Positions 35,230 through 43,817 are shown, counted from the first letter of the stretch. The stretch is 64,000 bases of DNA from Imperialibacter sp964351395 (GCA_964351395.1 CAYGOF010000018.1:37508-101507); one strand, 5' to 3'. Notes: generated by a model from the sequence alone, not told the origin. Translations and numbers: made by a program.

Positions 35230-36669
35230 TCAGACTGCCAGTATTCTCTCGTGCCTCTCTTTCCGGTACGCCCATGTGCTCAGGCCACCCAGAGCGATGA
35301 GGAACAACAGCATGGCGAAAAGATTAGAGGCTGCGAGCGTGCCCGATTTTTCGTAGTTGAAAGTGAAGGCTGGCAGTAACGCAAAATCCTCTTTTCTCAT
35401 GCTTTCGTTGGCGAACATCCTGGGCATGAAGTAATTTCTCCAGGCCTCAGCAAAATCGATCACATCGTTGCGATACGCCTCATAGTGGGCGCTGGAAGTA
35501 CCGGCGATGTCGTTCAGCTCGCTCTGCAGGATGAGCGATGGCGACAGGAAACGCAGTGTGTGCGCCCAGTTTTGTTGTTGTTTGAGTTTGATTTGATATT
35601 CGTCGAGCACGGGCCTGATGGCATTGCGAACCACATCTTGTGAAGCAAAATATTTCAGGTAATAAGTGTACTGGTTGTCCGAAGATTTGTCTTGAGTGGC
35701 AAGCTCGGGATGGTCACGAAGGAACCCATCGAGGATAGAGTCAGCCTGCCGATCTGCTTCTGCCTTCGCCGCCCGCATCTCATTGATCATATTGATGCGG
35801 GAAGGAATTGGATAAAGGCTGTTTCCCAACTGCGCAATAATGGAAGGAAGCAGCAGCACCAGCACTACCCAAACACTGATGATGCTGACCACATTGGCGC
35901 CTGACGAATGCCCCATTGAATTGATGATCAGCGCCACCAGAAACCAAAACAAAATATAAGCTGTCACCATAACCAACAGCCTTAGCAGAACACCGGCATT
36001 CTCGGCAAAGGAGGTACCAGCTACTGTAAGCGATACAGCCAGCGCAATCCACACGATGGCAGTCATGATCAGAAACCTGAGTAGGGTTTTACTCAATAGC
36101 CACTGGTACAATGACACCGGCTGGGCAATGGTAAGCCGAAGGGAGCCCTGCTCTTTTTCTGCCGAAAGCATGTTGTAGCTGAAAGCCAGCACCAACAAGG
36201 GCAACAGGTAAATGAAAACAAAGGCAAGGTCAAAACTACCGAAAAGCAGCTGAACCGGATTGCTTAGCTCAGTAAAGCTCAAAAGGTAGGCTTCAGCCGA
36301 CAGCGTGGGCTTTACCACATGGCTGTATAAATCGCTCTGCCCTGTAGCCACCAGCGCTAGTGGCGCCGGTGGCATGGCAACTACCCGGGGCGCCCGATTG
36401 CCAACAAATGAAAGCGTTTTGGGGTTGAGCCAGGGGCTGATGTTCTTCTTGAGCCCTCTGTCTAGCGAGTCGATCATAGCCAAATTAGCGGCATCTCCTT
36501 CATTCATCAGATTTAAGGATGTGCTGATCTCCTGCGCTCGCAAGTCCACTTTACGCTTACCATTTTGGGAAGCAAACAGGCTGAGAGCCACAAATAAAAC
36601 AAGTAAGGTCACCACCCACCGGTCACGGCTGAGCTGCATCCACTCATAGCGAAAATTATGTTTGATCAT
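35230..36669 (-). CDS. ABC-2 type permease, DUF3526 family (cassette 2, second permease)
   Basis: This 479-residue membrane protein has an N-terminal helix VVTLLVLFVALSLFASQ and an exposed domain to about residue 150. The ABC-2 signature is LSAEKEQGSLRLTIAQPVSL, helices continue to about 290, then come an exposed helical domain and a last helix near the C-terminus. It matches the permease at 22.8-24.2 kb in plan and in the segment FGSFDLAFVFIYLLPLLVLAF (there AGNFDLSFVLVYLFPLLIIAF). It ends cassette 2 and is followed after 42 bases by the DUF2946-like gene. Confidence 0.85.
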   Translation of the reverse strand: MIKHNFRYEWMQLSRDRWVVTLLVLFVALSLFASQNGKRKVDLRAQEISTSLNLMNEGDAANLAMIDSLDRGLKKNISPWLNPKTLSFVGNRAPRVVAMPPAPLALVATGQSDLYSHVVKPTLSAEAYLLSFTELSNPVQLLFGSFDLAFVFIYLLPLLVLAFSYNMLSAEKEQGSLRLTIAQPVSLYQWLLSKTLLRFLIMTAIVWIALAVSLTVAGTSFAENAGVLLRLLVMVTAYILFWFLVALIINSMGHSSGANVVSIISVWVVLVLLLPSIIAQLGNSLYPIPSRINMINEMRAAKAEADRQADSILDGFLRDHPELATQDKSSDNQYTYYLKYFASQDVVRNAIRPVLDEYQIKLKQQQNWAHTLRFLSPSLILQSELNDIAGTSSAHYEAYRNDVIDFAEAWRNYFMPRMFANESMRKEDFALLPAFTFNYEKSGTLAASNLFAMLLFLIALGGLSTWAYRKERHERILAV

Positions 36670-36678
36670 GACTTGTCT

Positions 36679-38094
36679 TTAGTTGATTCGAATTTTTACA
36701 ACAGACCAAAGGAACATCACCGCTGATGCCAGCGACCAGGCGATGAGTGTGGCGATATTGCCGACATTGGCTTCGAGTATTTCGCCATAATTGGGTGGTG
36801 AATACGTGAAATCGGGGATTTCGTCCCACAGCGACTTGTCGGCTTTGTAGGCCCAGTCGCCGTAAGCAGTGTTCTCAGCAAAATGCGTGTTAAGCTTGTC
36901 CATCATCATGATCCGGTATTTCTCCGCTGCATCGCTGAAATGCCAGTGGGCGTTATAGTCGGTTCGGCAAAGCGCCATAGAAAGAAAACGGGCAGGCAGG
37001 TAGGGCGAGAGCACGGCAGCAGTGCGATACACGGATGACTGATCCAGGTAGGTTTGCCGCAGCTTTTCATAGTGTTCGAAGTAGATCTCAGCAGTATGCT
37101 CCTCTCCCTTTTGCATGCTATAGCCGTCCCAGTTAAACGGAAGCTGCTGGATGCTGTCGACTCCGTACTCTTCCAGCGTCTCTTTTTCCAGTTTTTTCAT
37201 GAGCACGTTGTACGGATCATGACCATCCATGCCATTTTTTTGGTCTTCTTCAATTTCGGCTGCAAACTGATTTTGAGTGGGGTATGGATAGATTTCGTCG
37301 GCCAGGCGATTGGCCACTTTTGGCATGCCCAGGCAGGCAACCATCCAAACTGCCAGCAGCATGACAAGCGAAATACTCGACCGCTTCACGAGCGCCGATA
37401 CAAGCAAGGTAATGTTGATGAATGCGGCGTAGTACACCAGCAGGAACAAAAACAACAGCAGCAGAACACCTCCGTTTAACTCACCAAAATCGCTGATCCC
37501 CGAAAGTAGCAAAAGGCTGATGAGGTAAATAGGAGCCACAAGAGCAAGCACCGCAGCAAATATTCCCAACCACTTCCCCCCTGCCAGCCGAAGTGAGCTG
37601 ACGCCGTAGCTTTTGAGCAAACGCAGGGTACCGCTTTCCTTCTCTTTCGTGAAAGCATTGAAGCCAATCAGGACGATGAACAGGGGAATGATAAACAGCA
37701 GGATAAAGTCAGGCGTAAGGTCGCCAAATCTGGAAAGGGCGGTTTGATCCTGAGCGGCGATGTATTGCGCCTCATTTCTCTTGTGCGCCTCCAGGTAAAT
37801 GCTCAGCCCGGAATATTTGTCGACCCCCTGATCGATGAGCGACATCGGGTACTTTGGCTTAAACGCATAAGTACCGTAGTGTGCTGCAGAATGTGGGTTT
37901 TTATTGTCCTGGCTCACCCATACGTTGCGGGCATTATCTCTCGCAGCCTGATGCTGGTCGTTCACCCATTGGTAGTAGCGAAAGCTGACAATGGTAGACA
38001 CGACAAGTAAAGCGAAAATGACTGACGCCATGATCCGGAAGCGCCCCTCCCGTATCAGCTCTTTGAGTTCTTTGATGGCTATGGTGTATATCAT
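36679..38094 (-). CDS. ABC-2 type permease, DUF3526 family (cassette 2, first permease)
   Basis: This 471-residue protein is paralogous to the permease at 24.2-25.6 kb. Shared features are the first helix after an EGRF/RERL-type start, the HSAAHYGTYAFKPKYPMSLI and GLSIYLEAHKRNEAQ segments, FNAFTKEKESGTLRLLKSYG (ABC-2 signature), and a soluble LEKETLEEYGVDSIQQLPFN block. The C-terminus is a last helix. It is separated from the ATPase by 12 bases. The conservation of the large exposed domains in both cassettes suggests they contact a periplasmic partner or substrate common to both. Confidence 0.85.
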   Translation of the reverse strand: MIYTIAIKELKELIREGRFRIMASVIFALLVVSTIVSFRYYQWVNDQHQAARDNARNVWVSQDNKNPHSAAHYGTYAFKPKYPMSLIDQGVDKYSGLSIYLEAHKRNEAQYIAAQDQTALSRFGDLTPDFILLFIIPLFIVLIGFNAFTKEKESGTLRLLKSYGVSSLRLAGGKWLGIFAAVLALVAPIYLISLLLLSGISDFGELNGGVLLLLFLFLLVYYAAFINITLLVSALVKRSSISLVMLLAVWMVACLGMPKVANRLADEIYPYPTQNQFAAEIEEDQKNGMDGHDPYNVLMKKLEKETLEEYGVDSIQQLPFNWDGYSMQKGEEHTAEIYFEHYEKLRQTYLDQSSVYRTAAVLSPYLPARFLSMALCRTDYNAHWHFSDAAEKYRIMMMDKLNTHFAENTAYGDWAYKADKSLWDEIPDFTYSPPNYGEILEANVGNIATLIAWSLASAVMFLWSVVKIRIN

Positions 38095-38106
38095 GACCTG
38101 GAAGGT

Positions 38107-38805
38107 TTAGTTCATGTGTTGCAGATATAGTTTTTCGAGATCGGCATGGTTGATTTGCTCCGTGGTGAGGTGTTCTACCAGGTTGCCGCTTTTCATGATA
38201 CCGATGTGGGTGCCTGTCTCTTTGGCCCGAAAAAGGTCGTGCGTTGCCATTAACACCGCCACCTTCTGGCTGCTGAGCTTTTCAAGCAGCCCTGCAAAGT
38301 CGTTACTGGCTTTGGGGTCCAGGCCCGAGGTGGGTTCGTCCAGCAGCAGTACTTTTGCGTCTTTCGCCAGAGCGATGGCTATGCCTACCTTTTGTCTCAT
38401 GCCCTTTGAGTAATGAGAGGCACGCTGAAGATGCGCTTCATCCTGCAACCCCGCTTCTGACAAAAAGGCCTTACAGGCATCCTTTGAGTACTTTTTCCCT
38501 GCCAAGCCAGAAAAATATTCCAGGTTTTCCAGCCCGGTGAGGTTGGGGTAAAGAATAAGGTTTTCCGGGATGTAAGCCAATAGTTTCTTTGTTTCGATGG
38601 ATTCGGATACCACGTTCTTTCCATCGATCAGGGCTTCGCCGTCTGTCGGCGTTATGAAGTTTAGAAACAGGTTGATAGTGGTGGTCTTACCTGCACCATT
38701 TGCACCAAGCAGGCAAAATATTTCCCCCGGTTTAACTGTAAACGAAACACCATTGAGAGCGACATTAGTGTTGTATGATTTGGTTAAGTTTTTGGCTTCT
38801 AGCAT
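38107..38805 (-). CDS. ABC transporter ATP-binding protein (cassette 2)
   Basis: This 232-residue ATPase has Walker A GANGAGKTT, signature YSKGMRQ, Walker B VLLLDEPTSGLDP and H-loop MATHDLFRAKE. It is very similar to the cassette 1 ATPase from end to end, including MLEA(K/T)NLTK at the start and LEKLYL(Q/K)HM at the end. It is the first gene of the long minus-strand run that ends at 22758. The 230 bases upstream (38806-39035) hold no gene and no TGCAA box, so its control differs from that of the zinc genes or starts further upstream. Confidence 0.92.
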   Translation of the reverse strand: MLEAKNLTKSYNTNVALNGVSFTVKPGEIFCLLGANGAGKTTTINLFLNFITPTDGEALIDGKNVVSESIETKKLLAYIPENLILYPNLTGLENLEYFSGLAGKKYSKDACKAFLSEAGLQDEAHLQRASHYSKGMRQKVGIAIALAKDAKVLLLDEPTSGLDPKASNDFAGLLEKLSSQKVAVLMATHDLFRAKETGTHIGIMKSGNLVEHLTTEQINHADLEKLYLQHMN

Positions 38806-39035
38806 AAGTTTGTCTTTTTTTCAAATGGGCGAATGATGTGAATACACTTTGGGGGTTTGAATCTCCCTGGGCATTTACTACTACAATAATCACCCTCTGT
38901 CCGACTTAGCATTTTTCGAGCAATTTAAAAGACCAAACAAGGAGTACTGACAGCTCGGATGATGGGTTTCCCGAACGGATTTACCCCTTTCTTTGCCCAA
39001 ATAGCAAGAAGAGGGAGCCAAACATGAGAGTAAAA

Positions 39036-39452
39036 CTAAACTGCGAAAGGAGGTGCTCTGGACGATTTGCTTTCTTGTACATAGACTGCCAAGCGACAGG
39101 ATAAACAACTCGCATAGCTACAATATACAGATGCAACAAAAAAATTGGCCTTTGCCGGTAAATGATATGAACTCAGGTGAGTATGACAAAGAAGGCAGTC
39201 GGTGTCATCGCCATTGACGGCAAACCAGTCGACAAATTTGCTGACTGCTTCAGCTTGACCAGCGCTATACTCGTAGGACTGCGAGAACGACATTGAAACA
39301 GGCTGAGTATCTGTTTTTATTGTTTGATGAACAATTGCGTGAAACAACTGAAACTGAACGCCTATCAGATAAGCCAGAAGCATACCCCAGGCGAGCGATC
39401 TTCTTACAGATCGTTGTTTCACCTCTTTACTATATGCTCTGGAGTACCTCAC
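39036..39452 (-). CDS. small DUF2946-like membrane protein (paralogue 2)
   Basis: This 138-residue protein starts with GTG, as paralogue 1 does. It has a basic N-terminus, a membrane helix at about 18-40 (LAWGMLLAYLIGVQFQLFHAI) and a His after the helix. CLLCHTHLSSYH lies near residues 87-98, with a further CSYASCLSC and a C-terminal SKSSRAPP. A good 17-bp TGCAA-type box lies 68 bases upstream, so it is probably zinc-repressed. Its likely role is metal binding at the inner membrane in support of the neighbouring transporters. Function is inferred. Confidence 0.65.
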   Translation of the reverse strand: MRYSRAYSKEVKQRSVRRSLAWGMLLAYLIGVQFQLFHAIVHQTIKTDTQPVSMSFSQSYEYSAGQAEAVSKFVDWFAVNGDDTDCLLCHTHLSSYHLPAKANFFVASVYCSYASCLSCRLAVYVQESKSSRAPPFAV

Positions 39453-39519
39453 TATTGTCTTCTGAACTGATTACCTTCTTTTTGGAAAGATTACCCAACT
39501 TAGAAAAGGAATTTAATAA

Positions 39520-39536
39520 ATGCAACAATATTGCAT
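39520..39536 (-). promoter_or_regulatory. Zur/Fur-type operator upstream of DUF2946-like gene
   Basis: ATGCAACAATATTGCAT fits the WTGCAA-N5-TTGCAW pattern shared with the boxes at 43.1, 44.4 and 47.3 kb. It lies between the stop of the DUF3299-like gene and the DUF2946-like start. Confidence 0.7.
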
Positions 39537-39552
39537 CTATTGGCTCTATGAT

Positions 39553-39999
39553 TTATTGGACGGAGAGTTTTGGATTCTCAATGATGAAATTCAAATGATT
39601 GACATCCGTATCGTTAAGTACCAATTTGCCAGTTACTTCCAGTATTTGATCAGGCTTAAAGCGGATCGGCGGCGACTTAAATCTAACCTCTACAACAGAC
39701 TCTGGGCCTGCGCCACCACAAAAAAAACAGGCAGCATAAGGGAACTTCGAAATGATGATTGTATTGTCATCCTCAAGTTCAAACGGGATAAAATGTCCCT
39801 TGATCGATATTTCATGGCCCTCGTATCGCTTGATAGTACTTAAATTCGGTACCAAAAAGCTAGCATCATATTCTGAAAAATACGTTGCTTTAAAGGTGAC
39901 TTTTTCAAACAGCAGCCAGCCGTCAGAAATTGGATTCTGTTGCTCCTGTTCAGCAGTAAAACCAACTACCACGAGCAGCGCCATTATTTGTACTTTCAT
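39553..39999 (-). CDS. DUF3299-like exported protein
   Basis: This 148-residue protein has a short hydrophobic signal (MALLVVVGFTA). Residues about 55-140 read YEGHEISIKGHFIPFELED, then SKFPYAACFFCGGAGPESVV, EVRFKSPPIRFKPDQILEVTGKLVLN. This is the DUF3299 plan (G-x-x-x-P, FPY...C, then a beta domain), with CFFCG in place of the family's usual CIHVPPP. DUF3299 proteins occur in zinc-repressed operons with an ABC pair in proteobacteria (for example the Vibrio zrg genes), the same partners as here. It is periplasmic, and the CxxC could bind metal or form a disulphide. The homology is distant. Confidence 0.65.
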   Translation of the reverse strand: MKVQIMALLVVVGFTAEQEQQNPISDGWLLFEKVTFKATYFSEYDASFLVPNLSTIKRYEGHEISIKGHFIPFELEDDNTIIISKFPYAACFFCGGAGPESVVEVRFKSPPIRFKPDQILEVTGKLVLNDTDVNHLNFIIENPKLSVQ

Positions 40000-40068
40000 A
40001 GCTATTTAATTTGTTGTTGGAGAGTAAAAATTTAATCTAGCGGAAGGATTGCCAGCTGTCCTGGCACG

Positions 40069-40359
40069 TCAGCAAGAAGGTTTATAACTGCCCTTCTCCT
40101 CTCCCATTATACCAGCAGCTCCATTAAATTCCGCTTCAGCTACTTTATAGGTTAATCTTCCATCACTGATACTTATCTCTTTTACGGAAGCCTGTTTTAA
40201 CAACCGCTCCACCCTCAAAAACACTTTCGCTGCATTGTCCCGGTGCTTGTTTTTCCAGCCGATATCGACACACCCAAGCCCGTCACCCGAACGGTTATGC
40301 CTGGGGCTCCCCCTGTGTGCAACCATTTTGAAAATGTTTCGATATTCTCCCCTTTTCAT
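40069..40359 (-). CDS. hypothetical small protein, doubtful
   Basis: This open frame of 96 codons starts at ATG 40359, 27 bases after the ZIP stop, in the same direction and between two genes of the zinc run. The protein is basic in its first half and has a helical segment AAKVFLRVERLLKQASVKEI followed by SISDGRLTYKVAEAEF. No family is recognised, and no signal or metal motif is seen except a C-terminal Cys. The alternative is that 40.0-40.39 kb is untranslated. It is kept because it would fill an otherwise 390-base gap in a compact operon. Confidence 0.3.
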   Translation of the reverse strand: MKRGEYRNIFKMVAHRGSPRHNRSGDGLGCVDIGWKNKHRDNAAKVFLRVERLLKQASVKEISISDGRLTYKVAEAEFNGAAGIMGEEKGSYKPSC

Positions 40360-40385
40360 TTTTCGAGTAATTGCTGTGGGCTGCT

Positions 40386-41177
40386 TCAAAATGCTGCAAA
40401 TAGGTTTTCCAGGCGAGCTGTGATCAACATAAATAAAATGCCAAAAGCAATGGACAAACATTGCACAACAGTTGACCCACTGGAGAATTTTCGTTGTAAT
40501 TCAGGCATCATGTCGCTTGCGGCGATGTAGATAAAGCCTCCGGCTATAACTGGGAGCAAATACTGCATACTGAAAGGAAACACCCCTTGCAGCAGTACTA
40601 TAAATAACACACCAACTAAACTAGGTAGCGAGGAAAAAAAATTAAGTGTGAGAGATCGCTTAAGAGAATACCCGCTATACATTAATGCCCCTGTGTCTGC
40701 AATTTCCTGTGGAATTTCGTGCGCTGCTATAGCAATAGTGGTCACTAAACCAAGCTCCGGACTAATGGCGAAGCTAATGGCAATGAGTGCTCCATCCGTG
40801 AAGTTATGTACACTGTCACCAACTATGTTCATTTTCCCAAGAGGTTTGATCACAAGGAAATCAGCAGTAGACGCTTCTAGTGAATAGGCTTCAGGTTGTT
40901 TGTTTCCCTGAAGTACCTTCTCTATGAAAAAGAAGAGCAGAATTCCAACCATGGTCAGAATAGACACTTCTTCCACCGAACCAATTTCTTCCATGGCATC
41001 CGGGATAAGGTGCAGAAATGAATTGCCAAGCAAGATCCCGACGGCCATACTAACAATGTATGGTAGGATCAGCTTGAGCCTATCGGCAGAAAGAAAGTAG
41101 AAAACAATGCCGGACAAAGACAAGAGGCTGACAAATGAAGCAGCTAATAGAGATTGAATAACCTGGTCTGTACTCAT
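40386..41177 (-). CDS. ZIP-family metal transporter
   Basis: This 263-residue inner-membrane protein has eight predicted helices. Helix 4 carries the metal-site motif HNFTDG (His124, Asn125, Asp128) and helix 5 carries HEIPQE (His153, Glu154), both ZIP signatures. An earlier HLIPDA motif (57-62) is also typical. ZIP proteins bring zinc or related divalent metals into the cytoplasm. The gene is 12 bases from the ABC permease gene upstream, and the whole set starts from a double TGCAA-type operator at 43.1 kb, which supports zinc. Confidence 0.92.
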   Translation of the reverse strand: MSTDQVIQSLLAASFVSLLSLSGIVFYFLSADRLKLILPYIVSMAVGILLGNSFLHLIPDAMEEIGSVEEVSILTMVGILLFFFIEKVLQGNKQPEAYSLEASTADFLVIKPLGKMNIVGDSVHNFTDGALIAISFAISPELGLVTTIAIAAHEIPQEIADTGALMYSGYSLKRSLTLNFFSSLPSLVGVLFIVLLQGVFPFSMQYLLPVIAGGFIYIAASDMMPELQRKFSSGSTVVQCLSIAFGILFMLITARLENLFAAF

Positions 41178-41189
41178 TTTAGTTTCTGA

Positions 41190-42437
41190 TTAATTATCAG
41201 CAAGTGTTTTAGAGATGTCAATTTGATAGGCCTGAACCGCCGGGATCAATGCGCACATAATTCCTGTAACCAGACTACCAACAATAAGTAAGCCCTCGAC
41301 TGGCAGAAATACCCACCCGGAAAATCCGGTGTCTTGCAGGCTGTCGATGGAGGTAAACAGCCCTGTTAGGAACAGGTGCGCAAAGAATAACCCACTTAGA
41401 CAGCCAACAATGGTCAATATACTGCCTTCAAGAAGCACGGCTGCAACGAGCGTTGACCGAGTGGCTCCCATCGTTCGCATAATGGCCAAATCATATTTTC
41501 TGTCGCTCAGAGAATTATATAAGGCAATGAACAAACTCAATGCTGATATCACTATCAAAAGAACAGCGACCCCTCTAAGAATGTCTACGCCCACGCCCAG
41601 AATTGAAAACAGTCTTGCGATTTCAAAAGCTGGGGAGGCTGCCTGTAAGTTGCTCCGGCTATTGACAAGTCGTGATAACTGAATTGCACCTAACGGTGTC
41701 CTGTACTGAATCAGAAGGGAGGTTACCTCTCTGGTGGTATCATTGACAGATGTGCCAGGAATCAGTTTGGACTCCTGGAACTCAGTGATTTTGTCCTCAT
41801 AACGAGGTTTCGTTTGATGCTCATCGTCGTGCATGAGCCAAACCGATTCGACACTACACAAAACAAGGTTATCAAGTACAGTATTGGTCACTTGCATCAC
41901 CCCGGCTACCTGATAAGAGTGCCCCTCATGAACATCTCCTCCCGAGCTGAACCCATGCGAACCGGAAAAAACATCCCCTATTGAGAGGGAAAGGTTTGAA
42001 GCGACGTTCGCCCCAATTGTCACCTCAAAATCTTTCTTCCACCAGGCACCTTTTGCAAGCCTGGCCTCATACAATGCCGGATACTCCTCGCTGGTACCAA
42101 CTACCCTATAGCCCTGATAACTATCACCTAGCGCAAGAGGAATTGATTTTTTAACCATCCCGTTCGAAACCACTTGCTCTGCATCTTTCAGTTTAATATT
42201 TCCTGTGGGAAAATCGACATGAAATATGTTGCACAGGATTAATTGAAGCGGACTTCCCTTTGCGCCAACAACAAGGTCAATCCCCTTAGCATTACCCGAT
42301 ATTCTGGACTGCAGTTGATTGTCGAAAAGAAGAACCGTCGTGATCAGAGCGATCCCTAACGCCAGAATCAGGGCATTGAGAAAGGTTCCGACCGGCTTAG
42401 CCTTCAAATAGCTCCAAACAAGTAAAAATATGTTCAT
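41190..42437 (-). CDS. MacB/FtsX-type ABC permease
   Basis: This 415-residue protein has the MacB/LolC plan: an N-terminal helix (GTFLNALILALGIALITTVLLF), a periplasmic domain from about 40 to 280, then three helices at about 285-310, 335-360 and 375-400. The motif YDLAIMRTMGATRSTLVAAVLLEGSIL between helices is the FtsX signature. It pairs with the ATPase just upstream (23-base gap). Such pairs move lipoproteins or peptides, or drive periplasmic conformational work, rather than import metal. Together with the DUF3299-like and His-rich proteins it resembles zinc-repressed zrg-like sets. The actual substrate is unknown. Confidence 0.88.
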   Translation of the reverse strand: MNIFLLVWSYLKAKPVGTFLNALILALGIALITTVLLFDNQLQSRISGNAKGIDLVVGAKGSPLQLILCNIFHVDFPTGNIKLKDAEQVVSNGMVKKSIPLALGDSYQGYRVVGTSEEYPALYEARLAKGAWWKKDFEVTIGANVASNLSLSIGDVFSGSHGFSSGGDVHEGHSYQVAGVMQVTNTVLDNLVLCSVESVWLMHDDEHQTKPRYEDKITEFQESKLIPGTSVNDTTREVTSLLIQYRTPLGAIQLSRLVNSRSNLQAASPAFEIARLFSILGVGVDILRGVAVLLIVISALSLFIALYNSLSDRKYDLAIMRTMGATRSTLVAAVLLEGSILTIVGCLSGLFFAHLFLTGLFTSIDSLQDTGFSGWVFLPVEGLLIVGSLVTGIMCALIPAVQAYQIDISKTLADN

Positions 42438-42460
42438 AGGGCTCCTTTCAATTTTCCTTC

Positions 42461-43093
42461 TCAGGAATTGATCACTATCTGTTTTTCAAATACTGTTTTT
42501 AGTCTCTGATCATGTGTTGCCACCAAAAGCGCAGACTGATTTTCGCTGGCAACCCTCATCAGCAACTGGATAACCCGGTTACAGTTTTTATCGTCAAGGG
42601 CAGAGGTGGGTTCGTCTGCCAGGATGACGGATGGTTTATTGATGATTGCCCTTGCTATCGCAACTCGCTGAATTTGCCCCTCGCTTAACTGACTAACCTT
42701 AGATTTTCTTTTTTCGCCAAGATCCAGCGACTCCAATACTTCCTTGATCGTACGCTTTTTCGATGGTAAGCCAGCCAAGTAGGATGACAATAATATATTT
42801 CTCTCGACTGTGAGAGCCTGAATCAAATGGCTTCTCTGGAAAACAAATCCCATACGCTGGCCTCTGAATTTGTCCAGCGACGTCTGGCTCAGGTTTTTCA
42901 GACTTACACCGTCCACTTCAATTGATCCGGCATAGTTCCCAAGCAAGCCTCCCAGGAGGTGAAGCAAAGTAGTTTTGCCACTGCCAGACTCTCCAAGCAA
43001 AAGAAAACTCTCTCCACGGCGTACGTGAAAATCTGGAAACTGCAAGTGCCTACCCCGGATGTGCGAAAACCTTAATCCTTTTACCTCAATCAT
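42461..43093 (-). CDS. MacB/LolD-type ABC ATP-binding protein
   Basis: This 210-residue protein starts at ATG 43093. A longer in-frame start at 43123 would place the coding sequence over the operator at 43118-43134, so it is rejected. Motifs are Walker A GESGSGKTT, Q-loop FQRSHLIQALTVERN, signature LSEGQIQRVAIARAI, Walker B VILADEPTSALD and an H-loop ATHDQRLK. It forms the motor of the permease that follows. It is the first gene of the minus-strand zinc run, 25 bases from the nearer operator. Confidence 0.92.
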   Translation of the reverse strand: MIEVKGLRFSHIRGRHLQFPDFHVRRGESFLLLGESGSGKTTLLHLLGGLLGNYAGSIEVDGVSLKNLSQTSLDKFRGQRMGFVFQRSHLIQALTVERNILLSSYLAGLPSKKRTIKEVLESLDLGEKRKSKVSQLSEGQIQRVAIARAIINKPSVILADEPTSALDDKNCNRVIQLLMRVASENQSALLVATHDQRLKTVFEKQIVINS

Positions 43094-43117
43094 TGCCAGC
43101 AATTCAAACTTGTGTAT

Positions 43118-43157
43118 TTGCAACTACATTGCAAATATAAATGCAACTTTGTTGCAA
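43118..43157. promoter_or_regulatory. double Zur/Fur-type operator between divergent genes
   Basis: There are two boxes: TTGCAACTACATTGCAA at 43118-43134 and ATGCAACTTTGTTGCAA at 43141-43157, with 23-bp centre spacing (about two helix turns). Both fit WTGCAA-N5-TTGCAW. They lie between the ABC ATPase gene (minus) and the His-rich lipoprotein gene (plus) and could control both. Confidence 0.8.
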
Positions 43158-43257
43158 AAACAAACAACGGTTAATACTTTTAACTTGAGAAAGGCTTGAA
43201 GTCAGGCTTTGAGGGGAAATAAGCACTTTCTATTTCTTCGGATTCGACAGAATAGCT

Positions 43258-43668
43258 ATGAAATTATTTGTTGGAGTAATTGCTGGAACAATATTGACCT
43301 GCTCTTGTGGCACAAATACCGGAAAACATGATGAGGTCTTACACATGGCAGCTGAAATCCACAATCAGATGATCTCCACTAAGGACACACTCGAACAAAC
43401 TCTTCTGAACCTTAAAAAAGACACGTCAGGGTTAGTCTCACAAGATTCTATTCTTGCCTGGGAGGAATTGCTAAAAATATGGGAGAATGACCTGGTTGAA
43501 GTTCCGGGCAATGAATTACACCATGATCATCATCAAAGTGAATCAAATCCCCATCACAGCCATCAGCAGCTAGACGTTACGCCAGAGCAGATGCTTGAGG
43601 TTCAAAAAGAGCTTCAACAGCGTTTAACTGCTATAGAAAAGCGGATAGCACCTTCAGCCAAAAACTAG
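43258..43668 (+). CDS. His-rich lipoprotein, probable periplasmic zinc binder
   Basis: This 136-residue protein has a lipoprotein signal (TILTCSC, Cys17 likely lipidated). It is helical, with an amphipathic stretch to about residue 85. A His cluster follows, HHDHHQSESNPHHSHQQ at about 91-107, and then a second helix. The cluster is a typical zinc-buffering loop, and the layout recalls the DUF2796/ZrgA-type partners of zinc-repressed ABC sets. The gene is divergent from the ABC/ZIP run and shares its double operator region, with the nearer box about 100 bases from the ATG. A bidirectional terminator follows it. Confidence 0.75.
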   Translation: MKLFVGVIAGTILTCSCGTNTGKHDEVLHMAAEIHNQMISTKDTLEQTLLNLKKDTSGLVSQDSILAWEELLKIWENDLVEVPGNELHHDHHQSESNPHHSHQQLDVTPEQMLEVQKELQQRLTAIEKRIAPSAKN

Positions 43669-43769
43669 TTTGTCAAAAGCTGCGTGAAGGAAACACATTT
43701 TTACAAAGGCAACTTTTCTGTGGGGATTGTTCTTCCTGTTTCGAGCGGCAGGCCTTTCCCCAAAAAAAA

Positions 43770-43790
43770 GGACTCTATTTACTAGAGCCC
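43770..43790. terminator. bidirectional terminator
   Basis: GGACTCTA-TTTAC-TAGAGCCC forms a stem with one mismatch. An A tract lies on the left and a CTCTTTCTTTTT tract on the right, between the convergent His-rich and acidic lipoprotein genes. Confidence 0.7.
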
Positions 43791-43817
43791 TCTTTCTTTT
43801 TGTTGCAAACCTAACCG

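Noticed and set aside
38890..39108. 72-codon minus-strand frame upstream of the ABC ATPase
   Set aside because: It overlaps the end of the DUF2946-like gene in another frame and has no family; the gap more likely holds a promoter.
40235..40530. Two plus-strand frames between the DUF3299-like and ZIP genes
   Set aside because: They are opposite to the direction of the zinc run and overlap the ZIP C-terminus antisense.
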